A stretch of DNA of 64,000 nt from Limnomonas spitsbergensis (Eukaryota; Chlorophyta; Chlorophyceae; Chlamydomonadales), in assembly GCA_037349105.1 (NCBI GenBank), contig JAYJMM010000026.1:2542001-2606000 (forward strand), written 5' to 3'. Below are positions 63,291 through 64,000 of the stretch, piece by piece. Every line of letters begins with the position of its first letter. Position 1 is the stretch's first letter. Position numbers and translations under genes: made by a program. A model generated the notes under the pieces. The model saw only the letters and a list, made by a program, of their open reading frames with translations. It ran no database searches and was not told where the DNA came from.

Positions 63291-64000
63291 GATGCCACAA
63301 AGCCACCTGACCATTCATTTTGAAAAGCTACGACTTGTGATCCTTAATAATGTTTCGTGAGTATCAGGACCCTAAAAACAGGATATGTAGGAACGGTCAT
63401 GCAGATTTGTGCCGGGCACCTACACTGCGACACCCATGACACATCGCGGCATGACGACTGGCGAAGCAGTACCAGGTGGGTTTTCGAATGTTTTTTCTCG
63501 CCAATACTATACATAGCATCTTTATTGGCCCTTACTCCGTTGCCCTTGTCCCTCTGCCGTCTGCCCCCGTCCTCATGCCGACAGGCCCTGCCTCTCTGCA
63601 GTGACACCCCTCGGTGACTAGTCGGGTGTGCTTTATTCTAAGTTAATCGCTCCCGAATCAGACGCCAAGTTGATAGTCAGGGCCGGCTGGCTTTGGTTGG
63701 GACCGTGCGTGACGTCCTTTGACCTTGCATGGAAGGGAGACCTACACCAAAGCACATGTGAGCTAGGGGCAGAGACGGTAACGGCGCAGATGTGGCTCCG
63801 GCCCAGGCTGCGCTGTTTCCTTTACTCTCACGCCTACGACGTGGCGTAGCTTTCTTTCTTTATACATCATGGTGGCCAAAAGGTACGACGGTATCGGGAG
63901 GGGGGGGGTGTCATGAAGGCCGGCGAGCCTCACTGAGCGGTGCGTGGAATTCTGATTAGTTGGCGTGTAGAGGGACATGTCATATGTGCATCACTTGAGG
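63291..64000. other. right-edge segment, no recognised gene
   Basis: Mostly unique. A 73-codon plus-strand frame ends at 63849 (LIAPESDAKLIVRAGWLWLG...), begins without ATG and is unlike anything I know. A poly-G run lies near 63900. Confidence 0.3.

Overview
This window looks like nuclear DNA of a green alga (Viridiplantae, probably chlorophyte or prasinophyte). The three recognisable proteins are closest to plant and algal forms. Introns are GT-AG, short interstitial TTTAGGG tracts occur, and TGTAA, the usual chlorophyte polyadenylation signal, lies downstream of two genes. The species cannot be named from sequence alone. About 2.3 kb of the 64 kb is convincingly coding; most of the rest is tandem repeat.

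Layout. 1-4255: minisatellites (22 bp and 34 bp units), dispersed repeats and a tRNA-like relic. 4322-4812 (minus): ribosomal protein eL33 (RPL35A), two exons, 108 aa. 5076-11304 (plus): translation factor eIF6, six exons, exactly 245 aa, transcribed divergently from eL33 across a 263-bp shared promoter with a TATA-like box. 11305-14646: intergenic, rich in dispersed repeats. 14647-62496 (minus): one gene I reconstruct as IBA57, the mitochondrial Fe-S cluster assembly protein of the YgfZ/GcvT-like folate-binding fold. Its eight exons give 402 aa with phases that match at every junction. Only 1,209 of its 47,850 bp are coding. Intron 2 alone is about 30.5 kb and holds about 88 copies of a 36-bp repeat and about 270 copies of a ~99-bp repeat. 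A 40-nt microexon (55983-56022) lies between the ~27-kb array and a further 1.2-kb array. 62497-64000: promoter-side and unassigned sequence.

The most unusual feature is that many intronic arrays are built from splice junctions. In eIF6, introns 3 and 4 contain repeated copies of the upstream exon's 3' end with its GT donor, and intron 5 repeats the AG acceptor plus the first bases of exon 6. A truncated copy of exon 4 with an intact acceptor lies just before exon 4. In IBA57, intron 6 carries 75-bp repeats of the exon-7 acceptor and exon start, and intron 5 carries ~127-bp repeats of the exon-6 acceptor region plus a 33-bp repeat that begins at the exon-5 donor. The short eL33 intron shows nothing of the kind. 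The very long open frames in the arrays (up to about 2,700 codons) are by-products of stop-free repeat units, not genes.

Together, eL33 is a structural protein of the 60S subunit and eIF6 is the 60S maturation and anti-association factor, so their shared promoter suggests co-regulated ribosome biogenesis. IBA57 is functionally separate and converges on eIF6.
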